A stretch of DNA of 64,000 nucleotides from Vicingaceae bacterium (GTDB taxonomy: Bacteria > Bacteroidota > Bacteroidia > Flavobacteriales_E > Vicingaceae): assembly GCA_028245195.1 (NCBI GenBank), contig JAOKCF010000007.1, forward strand, positions 38,801 through 102,800. Reading direction: 5' to 3'. Shown here piece after piece: positions 1 to 9,058 of the stretch. The stretch's first letter is position 1, and each line of letters starts with the position of its first letter. Below the pieces are notes generated by a model. The model was not told where the DNA came from. It did no database searches and worked only from the letters and a program-made list of their open reading frames with translations. The position numbers and the translations under genes were made by a program.

Positions 1-99
1 ATGAAATCTACAGGAGAAGCAATTCAATTCATAAAAGATCTAAAGGACCCATTCTTTAGAGAGATATATTCTGAAAGAAACTTGTATCTTAGCAAGTAG
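1..99 (+). CDS. C-terminal part of an unidentified protein (possibly truncated by the window edge)
   Basis: Open frame from base 1 to TAG at 97-99 (MKSTGEAIQFIKDLKDPFFREIYSERNLYLSK), immediately upstream of the DUF4834-like ORF. Family not recognised. Confidence 0.35.
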   Translation: MKSTGEAIQFIKDLKDPFFREIYSERNLYLSK

Positions 100-101
100 T
101 T

Positions 102-356
102 ATGATTTTTGAAGCCGGAATGGTCACTTTTTTAAGGACAATTTTAATTATTGCCTTGGTGTATTATGGGATTAAGTTTTTGTTCAAAATACTTATTCCA
201 ATTATTTTGAACCGCTTTATGAAGCGGCAACAAGATAAGTTTCAGCAAGCACAATCATATAACTCTACTCAGAAGAACACCTCAAAAGAAGAAAAGAGAC
301 ATTCTGAAAGTAAGGATACTTTGGGTGAGTACGTTGATTACGAAGATGTAGAATAA
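102..356 (+). CDS. DUF4834-like small membrane protein
   Basis: 84 aa, N-terminal TM segment followed by a charged tail; sits directly upstream of a YfhO gene as commonly seen in Bacteroidetes. Confidence 0.6.
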   Translation: MIFEAGMVTFLRTILIIALVYYGIKFLFKILIPIILNRFMKRQQDKFQQAQSYNSTQKNTSKEEKRHSESKDTLGEYVDYEDVE

Positions 357-360
357 TTAA

Positions 361-3108
361 TTGAATATGAAAAAGATTGACTTTAAAAAGCACCTTCCTT
401 ATTTGGGTGGTGTGCTTGTTTTTTTTGTTCTAGCAGCAGTTTATTTTTACCCTGTTATTGAAGGTTATCGGATTAAACAATCGGATATTAAGTTGAGCAA
501 AGGAATGTCTCAAGAAATTCGAGATCATAGAAAAGTCTTTGATGAAGAGCCTTTGTGGTTAGGAAACATGTTTTCTGGTATGCCAACCTTTCAAGTTTCA
601 ACTGAATTTCCAGGCAATTTGTTGCAATATGCTAGTAAGGCAATAACTGGCGGCATTCCTCACCCAATAGGAATTGTTTTTGCTTACATGATTGGGTTCT
701 TTATTTTCTCACTGTCGCTTAGAATTAGCCCACTCATATCGATAGTAGGAGCCATCGCATATGGATTTTCCTCATACTTCATTATTATTTTAGAAGCCGG
801 ACATAATACAAAAGCATTGGCCATTGCTTATGTGCCGCCAATGCTAGCCGGACTGATCACAATGTACAGGGGGAAAGAATTATTAGGTTTTGTATTAACG
901 GCAATCTTTGTTGGGCTAGAATTATTCGCCAACCACTTTCAAATTACCTATTACTCAGCACTAATTATTTTAGGAATTGCAGTGGTGAATTTAATAGCAT
1001 ATTCTAAAGACAATAAAATAAGCTTATTTCTCAAGCGTTCTGCTCTATTATTTGTTGCTGCATTACTTGGTTTAGGAGCAAATGTTGGCAATTTACTTAC
1101 CACTTACGAATACTCAAAGTCTTCAACTCGAAGTAAATCTGAATTAACTATTCAACCAGATGGTACACCAAATGATGCAGTGAAAAGTACTGGGTTAGAT
1201 AAAGATTACATCACACAGTGGAGTTATGGACAAGAGGAGAGTTTGTCACTATTTTTATCTGACGTCAAAGGCGGAGGGTCTGGAGCTATCATTGGTTTAG
1301 AAGACGAAGTTCAGCGTTTAAGAAGAGAGAATCCTAGTTTTTTTACTTTTTTGGTGAACCAATACCAAAACAATCAACATTTTGTGAGTACCTATTGGGG
1401 AAATCAACCCTTCACTTCAGGACCAGTATATATTGGTATCATTGTTTTTGTATTAGCTATTCTTTCAATATTCTTCGTGAAGGATCGACTCATCTATGCG
1501 CTAGGTATTGTTACTGTATTGGCACTGTTACTTTCATGGGGAAAAAACTTTATGGGTTTTACAGAGTTTTTTATTGACTATGTCCCAGGCTACAATAAAT
1601 TCCGTGCAGTTGCTATGTTACTGGTAGTGCTAGAGTTCACTCTACCCGTATTTGCTGTCTTGTTTCTATCGGAATTATACAAAAATAGAGAAGGTATTCT
1701 GGAGCAAAAGAAGAAACTATTCATTATCTCATGTTCCGTTCTCACTGTGCTGTTGGTCTTATGGTTGACCCCTGATTCATTTTTAGATTTTATTAATGAA
1801 AAAGAGAATGCCATTTTTGCGCAGCAAATAAGTCAAAATTCTGCCCAAAAGAGTGCAATAGATATTGGAGTAAGTCAACTTGTGGATTACAGGGTTGAAG
1901 TTGTAAAGTCTGATATTCTTAGGTCTCTTCAGTTTATTCTAGGGTTGTTTTTATTAATCGGGTTGTACTTGTATAATAAGGTAAATCGTAACATTTTTAT
2001 AATATTGGTTGGGGTATTGGTGCTGGTCGACTTGTGGACTGTAGATAAAAGGTATTTTAATAATCAAGAAGTGGCAGGAGCAGGTAGAAATGCCAGTAAT
2101 AAATATGAAAAATACGAACTGCCTGAAAATAATTCATCACCTTATCAGGCTAGTACGGTAGATAATGCTATACTACAAAGAGAAATTTTTTTAAATCCTC
2201 AAATTTCTCAGAGAATCAATGAAAGAATTAGCACGGAAAAGCGAGAGAAAAGAAGATTAACAAGATTGGAATCAGAGAAAATACAGTTTACTACGTTGAT
2301 GCGAAATACTCATTATCGAGTATTAAATACTGCTTCAAGATTGGATGAAGATGCAGGTACAGCATACTTTCATAAAACCTTAGGAGGCTACCATGCTGCA
2401 AAAATGAAGAAATATCAGGAGTTGATTGATTTTCGATTGGGTCAAGAGCATTTTCAGTTACGTCAAGCATTTAGCCAAGGTGGAGCAGATTTAGTTAGAA
2501 GATATTTGCCTCAAATGTCTATAACTAATATGTTAAACGCTAAATACATTATTGGAGCGGTTAATACGCAACAAGTACGGCAGTTTACTTATTTAGAAAA
2601 TCAGTATGCCTTTGGAAATGTGTGGTTTGTCGATTCAGTTCGAGTGGTAGAATCAGCAAATGACGAAATGATGACCTTGTTGAGCATTAACCCTAGAAGA
2701 ACAGCCGTAATGCAATCTACTGAAGACGCTTCTGTTAAAAATATTTACAACTCAAACCCTTCTACTGATCGTATTTCTCTTGTGTCCTATTTGCCAAATG
2801 TAATGAAGTATATTTATCAAACTTCACAAGAACAATTTGCAGTGTTTTCTGAAGTTTTTTACAACGATGGATGGAAAGTGATTGTGAACGGAGAAGAAGT
2901 TAAATTCTTTAAAGTCAATTATATCTTAAGAGGAATGAAGGTGCCTGCGGGTTCAGGAGAAATTGAGTTTAGATTTGAACCGGGGTCGTACAAAACCGGA
3001 GAAATTATTAGTTTGATTAGCTCACTAATAATTGTTCTGGTATCTCTAGGTGCAATAGGGTATACTATAAAAAATAATAAGGTTAAAGAAGTTTCTGAAT
3101 CTGAATAG
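361..3108 (+). CDS. YfhO family membrane protein
   Basis: 915 aa polytopic protein with a C-terminal soluble region (VFSEVFYNDGWKVIVNGEEVKFFKVNYILRGMKVPAG) typical of bacterial YfhO. Confidence 0.8.
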   Translation: MNMKKIDFKKHLPYLGGVLVFFVLAAVYFYPVIEGYRIKQSDIKLSKGMSQEIRDHRKVFDEEPLWLGNMFSGMPTFQVSTEFPGNLLQYASKAITGGIPHPIGIVFAYMIGFFIFSLSLRISPLISIVGAIAYGFSSYFIIILEAGHNTKALAIAYVPPMLAGLITMYRGKELLGFVLTAIFVGLELFANHFQITYYSALIILGIAVVNLIAYSKDNKISLFLKRSALLFVAALLGLGANVGNLLTTYEYSKSSTRSKSELTIQPDGTPNDAVKSTGLDKDYITQWSYGQEESLSLFLSDVKGGGSGAIIGLEDEVQRLRRENPSFFTFLVNQYQNNQHFVSTYWGNQPFTSGPVYIGIIVFVLAILSIFFVKDRLIYALGIVTVLALLLSWGKNFMGFTEFFIDYVPGYNKFRAVAMLLVVLEFTLPVFAVLFLSELYKNREGILEQKKKLFIISCSVLTVLLVLWLTPDSFLDFINEKENAIFAQQISQNSAQKSAIDIGVSQLVDYRVEVVKSDILRSLQFILGLFLLIGLYLYNKVNRNIFIILVGVLVLVDLWTVDKRYFNNQEVAGAGRNASNKYEKYELPENNSSPYQASTVDNAILQREIFLNPQISQRINERISTEKREKRRLTRLESEKIQFTTLMRNTHYRVLNTASRLDEDAGTAYFHKTLGGYHAAKMKKYQELIDFRLGQEHFQLRQAFSQGGADLVRRYLPQMSITNMLNAKYIIGAVNTQQVRQFTYLENQYAFGNVWFVDSVRVVESANDEMMTLLSINPRRTAVMQSTEDASVKNIYNSNPSTDRISLVSYLPNVMKYIYQTSQEQFAVFSEVFYNDGWKVIVNGEEVKFFKVNYILRGMKVPAGSGEIEFRFEPGSYKTGEIISLISSLIIVLVSLGAIGYTIKNNKVKEVSESE

Positions 3109-4357
3109 CTTGATGCTTCCTAGAAAAGGATTCAATTTTAGTCTTGTCAGGATTTATTTCTGACGGGTCAGAATGAATCAGCTTCGTAAGACTAGCCGTT
3201 AATTGTTCAATCTCATTTCTGGTGAAACAAATTCCTGCCTTACAGTCTTCAATAATCTCTCTTGCATCACTTTCCTCTGGGACAATTCCGATAATAGGTT
3301 TATAGGATGCTAAATATTCAAAAAGCTTCCCAGTAAGAATTCCCTTGGCATTAGACACTTTTGGAATCACTAGTAAAAGAGCGTCTGCCGAACGTTGATA
3401 CCTAACAATTTGGTCATGAGGCACCGTTGGAATTACTTCTACTTCAATATCCAATTCTTTTATTTTTGAAATAATAGTGGATGCAATAGACCCAACGAAT
3501 TGCACCTTTATTCTTTTGGTTGTTTTTACTTTTTTTAGGGCATTGAAAAATACTTCAGGCTCGTATTGATTAGACATAGTGCCTGTATAAGCAATAACAA
3601 AATAATTATCCTGTTTTGACAAATCAAGTGGTTGGCTAAAATCATCGGGATCAAAACCGTTGGGTATTAATTTAATTTTATCTAGAATCTTTTGATCTGA
3701 TTTGCTTGAAAAAATCTCTGACAAGCCTTTACTTACTGTCAATATCTTATCAGAACGTTCAATAACGTTCTTTTCTAAATTTTTATCTTTGCTCTTGGAC
3801 CATTTCGAATGACCCAAAAGGTGATAATAGTAGATGTCCGTCCAAGGGTCACGTAAATCTGCAATCCAGTTGGTGTTCAACCTCTCTTTTAATTTCAGAC
3901 CAATAAGCTGTGTTGAATGAGGTGGACTTGTGGTTATAACAGTTTGTATATTGTACTTGGTAAGAATTTCCTCCGCCTTTTTGTATGCGTATTTATTCCA
4001 CCCTTTTCTGGGATCGGGAATAAATAAATTGCTTCGCAAAGAGTTCACTGTTTTTTGGACGATACTCTCATTGTTTACATTAGAGAACCCCGCTGATGGT
4101 ACATTCTTTTTTCCTACAACTTTAGAGTAGTAATTGATTATTTCGAAGCTATCGGTTTGATGAATATGGAGTTTAGGATGAACATCTTTGAGCAGTGAAT
4201 GGTCAATTGTGGTGTAACTTGCTTTTTCAGGATCTACCGTTAAGATATGAACCTCTGTTCCCTGTAACGCCAAGTATTTTGACAACTTTAGCCAACGTTG
4301 AACACCCGCACCACCACTAGGAGGCCAATAATAAGTTATCAGGAGTAGTTTCTTCAA
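3083..4357 (-). CDS. Glycosyltransferase family 4 (GT-B)
   Basis: N-terminal YYWPPSGGAGVQRWLKLSKYL and C-terminal GILTGKLFEYLASYKPIIGIVPEESDA motifs. Confidence 0.8.
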   Translation of the reverse strand: MKKLLLITYYWPPSGGAGVQRWLKLSKYLALQGTEVHILTVDPEKASYTTIDHSLLKDVHPKLHIHQTDSFEIINYYSKVVGKKNVPSAGFSNVNNESIVQKTVNSLRSNLFIPDPRKGWNKYAYKKAEEILTKYNIQTVITTSPPHSTQLIGLKLKERLNTNWIADLRDPWTDIYYYHLLGHSKWSKSKDKNLEKNVIERSDKILTVSKGLSEIFSSKSDQKILDKIKLIPNGFDPDDFSQPLDLSKQDNYFVIAYTGTMSNQYEPEVFFNALKKVKTTKRIKVQFVGSIASTIISKIKELDIEVEVIPTVPHDQIVRYQRSADALLLVIPKVSNAKGILTGKLFEYLASYKPIIGIVPEESDAREIIEDCKAGICFTRNEIEQLTASLTKLIHSDPSEINPDKTKIESFSRKHQAIQIQKLL

Positions 4358-4368
4358 AATGGAGTTAA

Positions 4369-5772
4369 CTAAATTTCTGCTAATATACTTGCAACTCTTT
4401 TGTAGTCCACCTCTTTTACAGTAGGTAGATTAAGACCTATTTTAGATATTTTCAATGCATTTTTATTTGAAAAAGTATACTTTGAGTACACTGGCATTTC
4501 AGATAAACAGTAAAAGAAAGGTCTAACGTCTATGTTGTTAGCAATTAGTTTTTCCATTACCTCTTTCCTTTTTTCAGAAGTACAGCTCATGAGCCAAACA
4601 ACTTTTCTATTTTGTCTATATGTTTTTTGCCATTTAAATAAGTTAAGATGATCTAAATGCTTGATATAGTCTCTTTCAATTTGATCGTTGCGGTCCAAAA
4701 TCCATTCAATTTTTTCCAATTGAGCGCATCCAATAGCTGCTTGCAGATTTGTCATTCGGTAGTTGAAGCCAATATCATCGTGCCAATACCGCTTTTCTTT
4801 ACTCATTCCATGATCACGCAATTTTCTCATTTTGGTGTCTAATTCTTCAGAGTTTGTCACGCACATCCCACCTTCACCCGTTGTAATTATTTTATTGGCG
4901 AAAAATGAAAAGGTTGAAATGTCTCCAAAACTTCCAACTCGTTGACCTTTAAATTCTGCCCCGTGTGCCTCGGCACAATCTTCAATAACCTTTAATTTAT
5001 TGTCATTGGCCAACTTCATAATCTTATCTATTTCACAGGCTTGTCCGTAAACATGAACTGGAATGATAGCTTTTGTTTTAGGTGTTATTGCTTTTTCGAT
5101 TTCTTCCGGCAAAATGGTCCAGGTAATCGGATCTACATCCACGATAACCGGTGTAGCATTTGCATAAAGTACTGCATTTATTGTCGCAGCAAATGTCAAA
5201 TCTGGAACAATCACCTCGTCTCCAGGGCCAATTCCTAAAGCAACTAGCGCTAAATGTATAGCTACAGTTCCGTTGGAGGTGGCAACACCATGCTTAACGT
5301 TGCAAAAAGTTGAGAACTCATCTTCAAATCGATCGATGTATTTTCCTCTACTTGAAATCCAGGTCGATGAAAAGGCATCTAATAAATACTCTAATTCTTT
5401 GTTTTCTAAAGTTGGTTCTGCTACAGGAGTGAATTTGGTTTTGTGTTTGTATTCGAAGAAGTCTATCAATTCTCCCTTGTCATTGACGATGGGCACGATG
5501 TTAATCTTGATATTCGTTTTCTTCAATAACGAATCAAAATTTTCTCCTTTAAGTGCTGATACAAAGTTTCCTAAATCTGATTGCTGTATTTGGTCTTCAA
5601 GACTTTTACCATCTAAAAGCAACCTTCTGAAATCTCCGTCAGTTACAATTCCAACAAGTTTGTTATTATTGTCCTCAATAAAAGCGGTACCGTAAGGCAC
5701 TTCATTTATAGCTTCCAAAAGAACCCTAAGGTTCGAGCCAACTTTACAGGTTGATTTATTCATTATGGTCAT
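4369..5772 (-). CDS. CBS-domain / DegT-DnrJ-EryC1-StrS aminotransferase fusion
   Basis: N-terminal ~110 aa CBS-like region (GTAFIEDNNNKLVGIVTDGDFRRLLL) followed by a complete DegT aminotransferase (TSNGTVAIHLALVALGIGPGDEVIVPDLTFAATINAV; PLP lysine in FANKIITTGEGGM). Confidence 0.85.
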   Translation of the reverse strand: MTIMNKSTCKVGSNLRVLLEAINEVPYGTAFIEDNNNKLVGIVTDGDFRRLLLDGKSLEDQIQQSDLGNFVSALKGENFDSLLKKTNIKINIVPIVNDKGELIDFFEYKHKTKFTPVAEPTLENKELEYLLDAFSSTWISSRGKYIDRFEDEFSTFCNVKHGVATSNGTVAIHLALVALGIGPGDEVIVPDLTFAATINAVLYANATPVIVDVDPITWTILPEEIEKAITPKTKAIIPVHVYGQACEIDKIMKLANDNKLKVIEDCAEAHGAEFKGQRVGSFGDISTFSFFANKIITTGEGGMCVTNSEELDTKMRKLRDHGMSKEKRYWHDDIGFNYRMTNLQAAIGCAQLEKIEWILDRNDQIERDYIKHLDHLNLFKWQKTYRQNRKVVWLMSCTSEKRKEVMEKLIANNIDVRPFFYCLSEMPVYSKYTFSNKNALKISKIGLNLPTVKEVDYKRVASILAEI

Positions 5773-6619
5773 TTAATTTTTCTAGAATTCGATGAGTGTT
5801 TTTTATATCGTCCATGCCTGAATATACTTCAACGGTTACCACTTTGTCGGATTTCCAATTTTTCTCCAAAACACAATACATTACAGACCCTTCTGTTAAG
5901 CCTTGATTTGAGTCGCTTTTTCCGTCGTTATCGCTGATGTGAAAATAGTCGGTCAGGTTATATAATTTTTCGAATTCTTCTTCAAAGTTAAGCGAAAGAC
6001 TGTTACAACTTACTTTCAAATGAGCTGCATCGAGTAAAATACTGAGTCCATCTGGTTTTTTAAACTGATTTACATTTTTGCTAGATGTAAAAAAGAAGGG
6101 ATCAACTCGATCAAACGATTCATAGTTCGCGTGTGATAGCACATTATTCTCGATATACAATTGAATTCGATTGTTGTTATATGTAGCTATAGAACTTAAG
6201 TTATTTTCAAATTGTTCAACAGCGGCTTGTAAATCAAAAAGTTGACCCTTATCAATTTTCTTTCCAATCTGATGTAATGGAATGTTAATCAAAAAACCTG
6301 CATGAAAAGCGTATTTGTTAGCATTTAGCGCTTCCGACCAGTCAATCGCCTTTTTTACGTGCTCCAAGCTATACTTCGAAATCTCTGGATCTAAGGAGGC
6401 TAAATTGAGTACAAAAGAATTGCCCGGAGTAGGAAAGTAGTTGTGCAGTAAAAAATTAATGGCATAATCTTTCTTTAACTGTATGAGCTTATCGAGTGCT
6501 TTTTCATCGTAACGAGTTCCACCGGAGAGTTCAATGTTTGTAAAACCTTCATTAACCAAGGCTTTAACAGCGTCTTCAATATTAGTTGCTCTAACACAAG
6601 AACTAGAGATATAAATCAT
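5756..6619 (-). CDS. Sugar phosphate isomerase/epimerase (xylose-isomerase-like TIM barrel)
   Basis: 287 aa AP-endonuclease-2-like TIM barrel (FHAGFLINIPL, LLDAAHLKVS, DYFHISDNDG). Confidence 0.7.
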   Translation of the reverse strand: MIYISSSCVRATNIEDAVKALVNEGFTNIELSGGTRYDEKALDKLIQLKKDYAINFLLHNYFPTPGNSFVLNLASLDPEISKYSLEHVKKAIDWSEALNANKYAFHAGFLINIPLHQIGKKIDKGQLFDLQAAVEQFENNLSSIATYNNNRIQLYIENNVLSHANYESFDRVDPFFFTSSKNVNQFKKPDGLSILLDAAHLKVSCNSLSLNFEEEFEKLYNLTDYFHISDNDGKSDSNQGLTEGSVMYCVLEKNWKSDKVVTVEVYSGMDDIKNTHRILEKLNDHNE

Positions 6620-7221
6620 GGTCGAATCAATTTAGCAGGGGCACCTAAATACGTTCCTGGACTTAAAATGTCTTTCGTTACTACTGCTCCAGCTCCAATA
6701 ACTACATGGTCACAAATAGAAACATTGGGCAATACTACTGCACCAGCTCCAATGAAACAATTATCTCCAATCTTGGACCTACCACAAATGGATACGTTTA
6801 CTGTAATGATGTTATAGTCTCCAATAATAGATTCATGCTCTATCATAGTTCCAGAATAAATAACGTTGTGGCTTCCGATTTTTGCAGTTGGAGTAATATA
6901 ACAATTGGAAGAAATCTGATTAGCGATTCCCAATAAAGTACTTTCAATATTTGCTTTAGGGTGAATCAGATTATCTGATACTATTCTATGTGAATAAAGA
7001 CTGGAGTACTTCAATTTCCCTTCCACATCTCCTTTACTAATGATAACCGCATAGTCATTTGGAAGTTCTGTAAGAGGTGCTACGGGGTAACCTAAAATTT
7101 GCTCTCCTTTTGAGCGTATTACCTCATCGTAAATGCCCACTATTTTGATGCCTCGTAATTCAAGGATATTAGTTAGGGTTCTTGTGTGGCCACCTGCACC
7201 TACAATTACTATTGAACTCAT
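6616..7221 (-). CDS. NeuD-like sugar O/N-acetyltransferase (left-handed beta-helix)
   Basis: N-terminal IVGAGGHTRTL and C-terminal hexapeptide repeats ending GAGAVVTKDILSPGTYLGAPAKLI; overlaps the neuB-like gene by 4 nt. Confidence 0.8.
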   Translation of the reverse strand: MSSIVIVGAGGHTRTLTNILELRGIKIVGIYDEVIRSKGEQILGYPVAPLTELPNDYAVIISKGDVEGKLKYSSLYSHRIVSDNLIHPKANIESTLLGIANQISSNCYITPTAKIGSHNVIYSGTMIEHESIIGDYNIITVNVSICGRSKIGDNCFIGAGAVVLPNVSICDHVVIGAGAVVTKDILSPGTYLGAPAKLIRP

Positions 7222-8264
7222 ATGGCTATAATTTCATTTATGTGAAACGCTCTTTTTGCACTTTTACCAAAAACAGATGTATAATTAATTGGAGATATTC
7301 CTTCGCCACCAGTGCGTTTTGCTATAACGTTCTCATCAGAAAATAATTCACCTTCTTGAATTGCAGTTTTAGCAACTAAATTTTTCTGGAGTGATCTTCT
7401 TGTTTTTAATTCTGATGCGGTAGGAACTTTTTCAAAACTCCCTAAAAACTTTTCAATTCTCCTAACCTCCATTACTAACTCTTTCAATTCTTCACGATCT
7501 AAAGAAGCCAAGTGATCAGGACCTTCGTCTGCTTTGTTAATGGTAAAGTGCTTTTCAATCACACAAACTCCCATTGGTAATGCATATGGAGCAGCTCCAA
7601 TTCCGATAGAATGGTCTGAATAACCGGTAAGGATGTTAAAGTTCTCTTGGAAGGTTCGAATCACATTGAGGTTTGCTTCGTCATCTTGTATAGGATAATT
7701 TGCGGTGCATTGCATTAAAACAACATCTTTATTGTAAGCATGTATTTCTTTTAAAGCTGAACGAATCTCTTCTAAATAAGACATGCCAGTTGATAAAAAG
7801 ATCGGTTTTTTTGTTTGTGCTATTTTTTTTAAAAAGGGCAAGTTTGTGGTGTCTGTTGATGCAACCTTGTAAGCTACAACACCTATTTCTTCTAATTCTT
7901 TTAGACTTGTTTCATCAAATGGGGTAATCAGAAAAATGATTTTTTTTGCTTCGCAATACTCTTTTAGTTCTATATATTGATCTTTTTGCAACTCTAACTT
8001 TTTGAGCATATCAGATTGAGACTCTGCTTTATCTGTTGTTTTTGTTTGGTAGGGAGCTTTTTTTACATTTTGAATAATGAGCTCACTTGTTCTAAACGCT
8101 TGAAATTTTACGGCATCAACACCCGCATCTACAGCAATATCGACCAACTTTCTTGCGTGGTCCATGTTGCCCCCATGATTTACGCCGGCTTCTGCAATGA
8201 TGAATGTTTTGCCACTTCGTTGTAAAACATTATTTCCTATTTTAATGGTCTTGCTAAAATCCAT
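7218..8264 (-). CDS. neuB: N-acetylneuraminate synthase family protein (NeuB/LegI/PseI-like, with SAF domain)
   Basis: IIAEAGVNHGGNMDHARKLVDIAVDAGVDAVKFQAF, LTGYSDHSIG, VIEKHFTINKADEGPDHLASL; C-terminal antifreeze-like SAF domain. Confidence 0.88.
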   Translation of the reverse strand: MDFSKTIKIGNNVLQRSGKTFIIAEAGVNHGGNMDHARKLVDIAVDAGVDAVKFQAFRTSELIIQNVKKAPYQTKTTDKAESQSDMLKKLELQKDQYIELKEYCEAKKIIFLITPFDETSLKELEEIGVVAYKVASTDTTNLPFLKKIAQTKKPIFLSTGMSYLEEIRSALKEIHAYNKDVVLMQCTANYPIQDDEANLNVIRTFQENFNILTGYSDHSIGIGAAPYALPMGVCVIEKHFTINKADEGPDHLASLDREELKELVMEVRRIEKFLGSFEKVPTASELKTRRSLQKNLVAKTAIQEGELFSDENVIAKRTGGEGISPINYTSVFGKSAKRAFHINEIIAI

Positions 8265-8267
8265 ATG

Positions 8268-8963
8268 TTAAATTGTAGAAGGTATAAATTCTTTACTTTC
8301 AATTAAATGTTTCATTTGGATTTCTCCAAACTCCCAATCTAAAGGTTCGTCCATTTCAAGTGCAGTATACTCTGGCATGACATGAAAGCCAAACTTTCCT
8401 GAAATTCGACTACTGTTCTTCACTATATTTTCTACCGAATTAATGTAGAACGCACCATTTTCCAGATAATAATTGTCAAAATCTTGTCTTCGTTGCCTTT
8501 TATTTAATTCAAAAGTTAATGGCTTTTTCTCTTCAGACCAGACTAATCTTTTGAAAGGAACTACGGCTAAAACAGAGTCGATTTCCTCCGATTCGTGTAA
8601 TGCAATTCCTTCTTCAAAATCTTTTCGTTTAGTAAAAGGGGAAGTTGCTTGGACGAGAATAAATCGGTCGTTTTTATCTAATTTTTGGTGTTCTATGTAT
8701 TCTAGCATAACAGACTCTGTAGAGGAACCATCTTTTGCATTTTCAGCGCTTCTCTTATAAACTTTAACTTTGTCGGAAATAGCCGATACTCGTGCAATCT
8801 CGTCACTGTCAGTAGCTATAATTATTTCGTCGATAGCATCAATTCCAATTAATTCAATGATATTCCAATGAACTAAAGGCTTGCCAAAAAAGGGTTTAAT
8901 ATTTTTACCTTTTATCGATTTACTGCCACCCCTAGCGGGTATAAAAGCGATCGTTTTTCTCAT
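8268..8963 (-). CDS. neuA: CMP-nonulosonate cytidylyltransferase (NeuA/LegF/PseF-like)
   Basis: FIPARGGSKSIKGKNIKPFFGKPLVHW signature, ILVQATSPFTKRKDF. Confidence 0.88.
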   Translation of the reverse strand: MRKTIAFIPARGGSKSIKGKNIKPFFGKPLVHWNIIELIGIDAIDEIIIATDSDEIARVSAISDKVKVYKRSAENAKDGSSTESVMLEYIEHQKLDKNDRFILVQATSPFTKRKDFEEGIALHESEEIDSVLAVVPFKRLVWSEEKKPLTFELNKRQRRQDFDNYYLENGAFYINSVENIVKNSSRISGKFGFHVMPEYTALEMDEPLDWEFGEIQMKHLIESKEFIPSTI

Positions 8964-9058
8964 AAAATCTATTATTATTCAAAGATATGTTTTTACATGA
9001 GTTTAATAAGTTATAAGTATAAAAAGAGAAGTAATTTTATAGTTAAATATCAATTCTT

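Noticed and set aside
1395-1577. Short plus-strand ORF inside yfhO
   Set aside because: Alternate frame of a clear long CDS with no family features.
4657-5695. Several plus-strand ORFs antisense to the aminotransferase gene
   Set aside because: Shadow ORFs opposite a strongly conserved coding sequence.
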